Position numbers and translations under genes: made by a program. DNA of 30,144 nucleotides, from IMG/VR virus record IMGVR_UViG_3300035698_014807, positions 1 through 30,144 of that record, one strand, 5' to 3'. The notes beneath the pieces are model-generated. The model had not been told where the DNA came from, made no database searches, and worked only from the letters and a program-made list of their open reading frames with translations. This document shows, one piece after another, positions 29,624 through 30,144 of this stretch. The stretch comes from a virus. The first letter of the stretch is position 1, and each line of letters starts with the position of its first letter.

Positions 29624-29893
29624 TTATCCGGCGGTATTTAAGACTGTGTACTTTTCAACAACCTCGTCTGTCCACACAGATTGCAAATAAGCAACTTCTT
29701 TAGCTATATCAATATCACCTACAAAGTTAGAAATATCTTCATAGCGTCCGGGCATAAAGCAGCGTGTATTTTTTTGCTTTCGCATAACCTCGACACCCCC
29801 CTCATATACAACACAATCTATCCGAACTTGCACGGTCATATTTTTTTTACTTACATTGAACTCGGAAAGCTCACATATTAATTCAGTTGTCAT
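29624..29893 (-). CDS. hypothetical 89-residue protein
   Basis: MTTELICELSEFNVSKKNMT follows AAGGA. A beta-rich first half (VQVRIDCVVYEGGVEVMRKQ) and a helical second half (DIAKEVAYLQSVWTDEVVEK). It directly follows the fibre gene at the right edge, so a virion or fibre-assembly role is possible. No family is recognised. Confidence 0.55.
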   Translation of the reverse strand: MTTELICELSEFNVSKKNMTVQVRIDCVVYEGGVEVMRKQKNTRCFMPGRYEDISNFVGDIDIAKEVAYLQSVWTDEVVEKYTVLNTAG

Positions 29894-29902
29894 GTTTATT
29901 CC

Positions 29903-30144
29903 TTATGCTTTGATGTACCACATTGAAAAATATAAATTGGAGGTTGCGCTTAAGTCAGTAATACCTATAGCGGTATTGTCTACATCGGCTCTTAGTATAC
30001 CGATAGTGTCGGACGCGCTTGTGTAACCACACATTACGTAATCATTAGTAAAGTTATTTCTAAATGATACTACTATGCCAGCCCTGTGAGTTGACGAGGT
30101 GCTAGCTGTAACAGGAAGGCCACCTATTTGAAAATTTCCTGCCA
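29903..30144 (-). CDS. C-terminal end of a tail fibre protein (start outside window)
   Basis: The last 80 residues of a protein entering from the right edge. GNFQIGGLPVTASTSSTHRA, IVVSFRNNFTNDYVMCGYTS and ASDTIGILRADVDN, ending NLYFSMWYIKA, is the C-terminal jelly-roll pattern common in phage tail fibres (NF-IGGLP ... S ... W-I-A), where the tip often binds sugars. It is followed after nine bases by the 89-residue gene. Length and the N-terminal part cannot be judged. Confidence 0.65.
   Translation of the reverse strand, partial: AGNFQIGGLPVTASTSSTHRAGIVVSFRNNFTNDYVMCGYTSASDTIGILRADVDNTAIGITDLSATSNLYFSMWYIKA

Overview
The window is phage DNA, from either a free phage or a prophage. Genes are densely packed, commonly overlap by one to four bases (TAATG, TAGTG, ATGA), and carry Shine-Dalgarno sequences. 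The virion genes follow the order of phage P22 and its relatives: terminase small subunit, terminase large subunit, portal, scaffold, coat, head-tail adaptor (gp4 type), DNA-stabilization plug (gp10 type), three ejection-protein-like genes, then receptor-binding proteins. The DNA is AT-rich. The P22 layout, a lambda-type O/P replication module and a Sak4-SSB-RecE-type recombination operon suggest a phage of a fairly AT-rich gammaproteobacterium. The host cannot be named from this sequence.

Layout. (1) 1-17776, minus strand: the late morphogenesis operon, probably read from a promoter at about 17812-17839. The terminase large subunit carries an intein exactly in its third nuclease motif, and a complete HNH endonuclease gene lies inside that intein in another frame. 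A tiny plus-strand unit (promoter, 20-codon membrane peptide, hairpin) interrupts this operon at 2810-2962. (2) 17777-18120: a divergent control region with a strong plus-strand promoter whose spacer holds a perfect inverted repeat. (3) 18121-19532, plus strand: small acidic or zinc-finger proteins of unknown function, ending in a strong hairpin at 19543-19583. (4) 19599-22872, minus strand: replication genes P and O, with an iteron origin inside O, preceded by an OOP-like antisense RNA and by two paralogous unknown genes, one of which has an amber codon near its start. (5) 22873-23408: no gene, but a dense run of perfect RNA helices downstream of a good promoter, probably an undescribed structured RNA or cis-acting RNA element. 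(6) 23409-26863, plus strand: RecE-like nuclease, unknown, Sak4-like annealing ATPase, SSB, unknown, a Cro-like repressor and a pentapeptide-repeat protein. (7) 26895-30144, minus strand: VRR-NUC nuclease, T4-type lysozyme, small proteins, a YadA-head-like fibre protein and the end of another tail fibre.

How it fits together: the two early units (4 and 6) diverge around the structured RNA region, as the pL and pR operons of lambdoid phages diverge around the immunity region. No CI repressor or integrase is visible in the window. The late operon makes and packages heads; packaging depends on the terminase nuclease, which is intact only after the intein is removed. The best candidates for new biology are the intein with its out-of-frame nested endonuclease, and the structured RNA region at 22965-23165.
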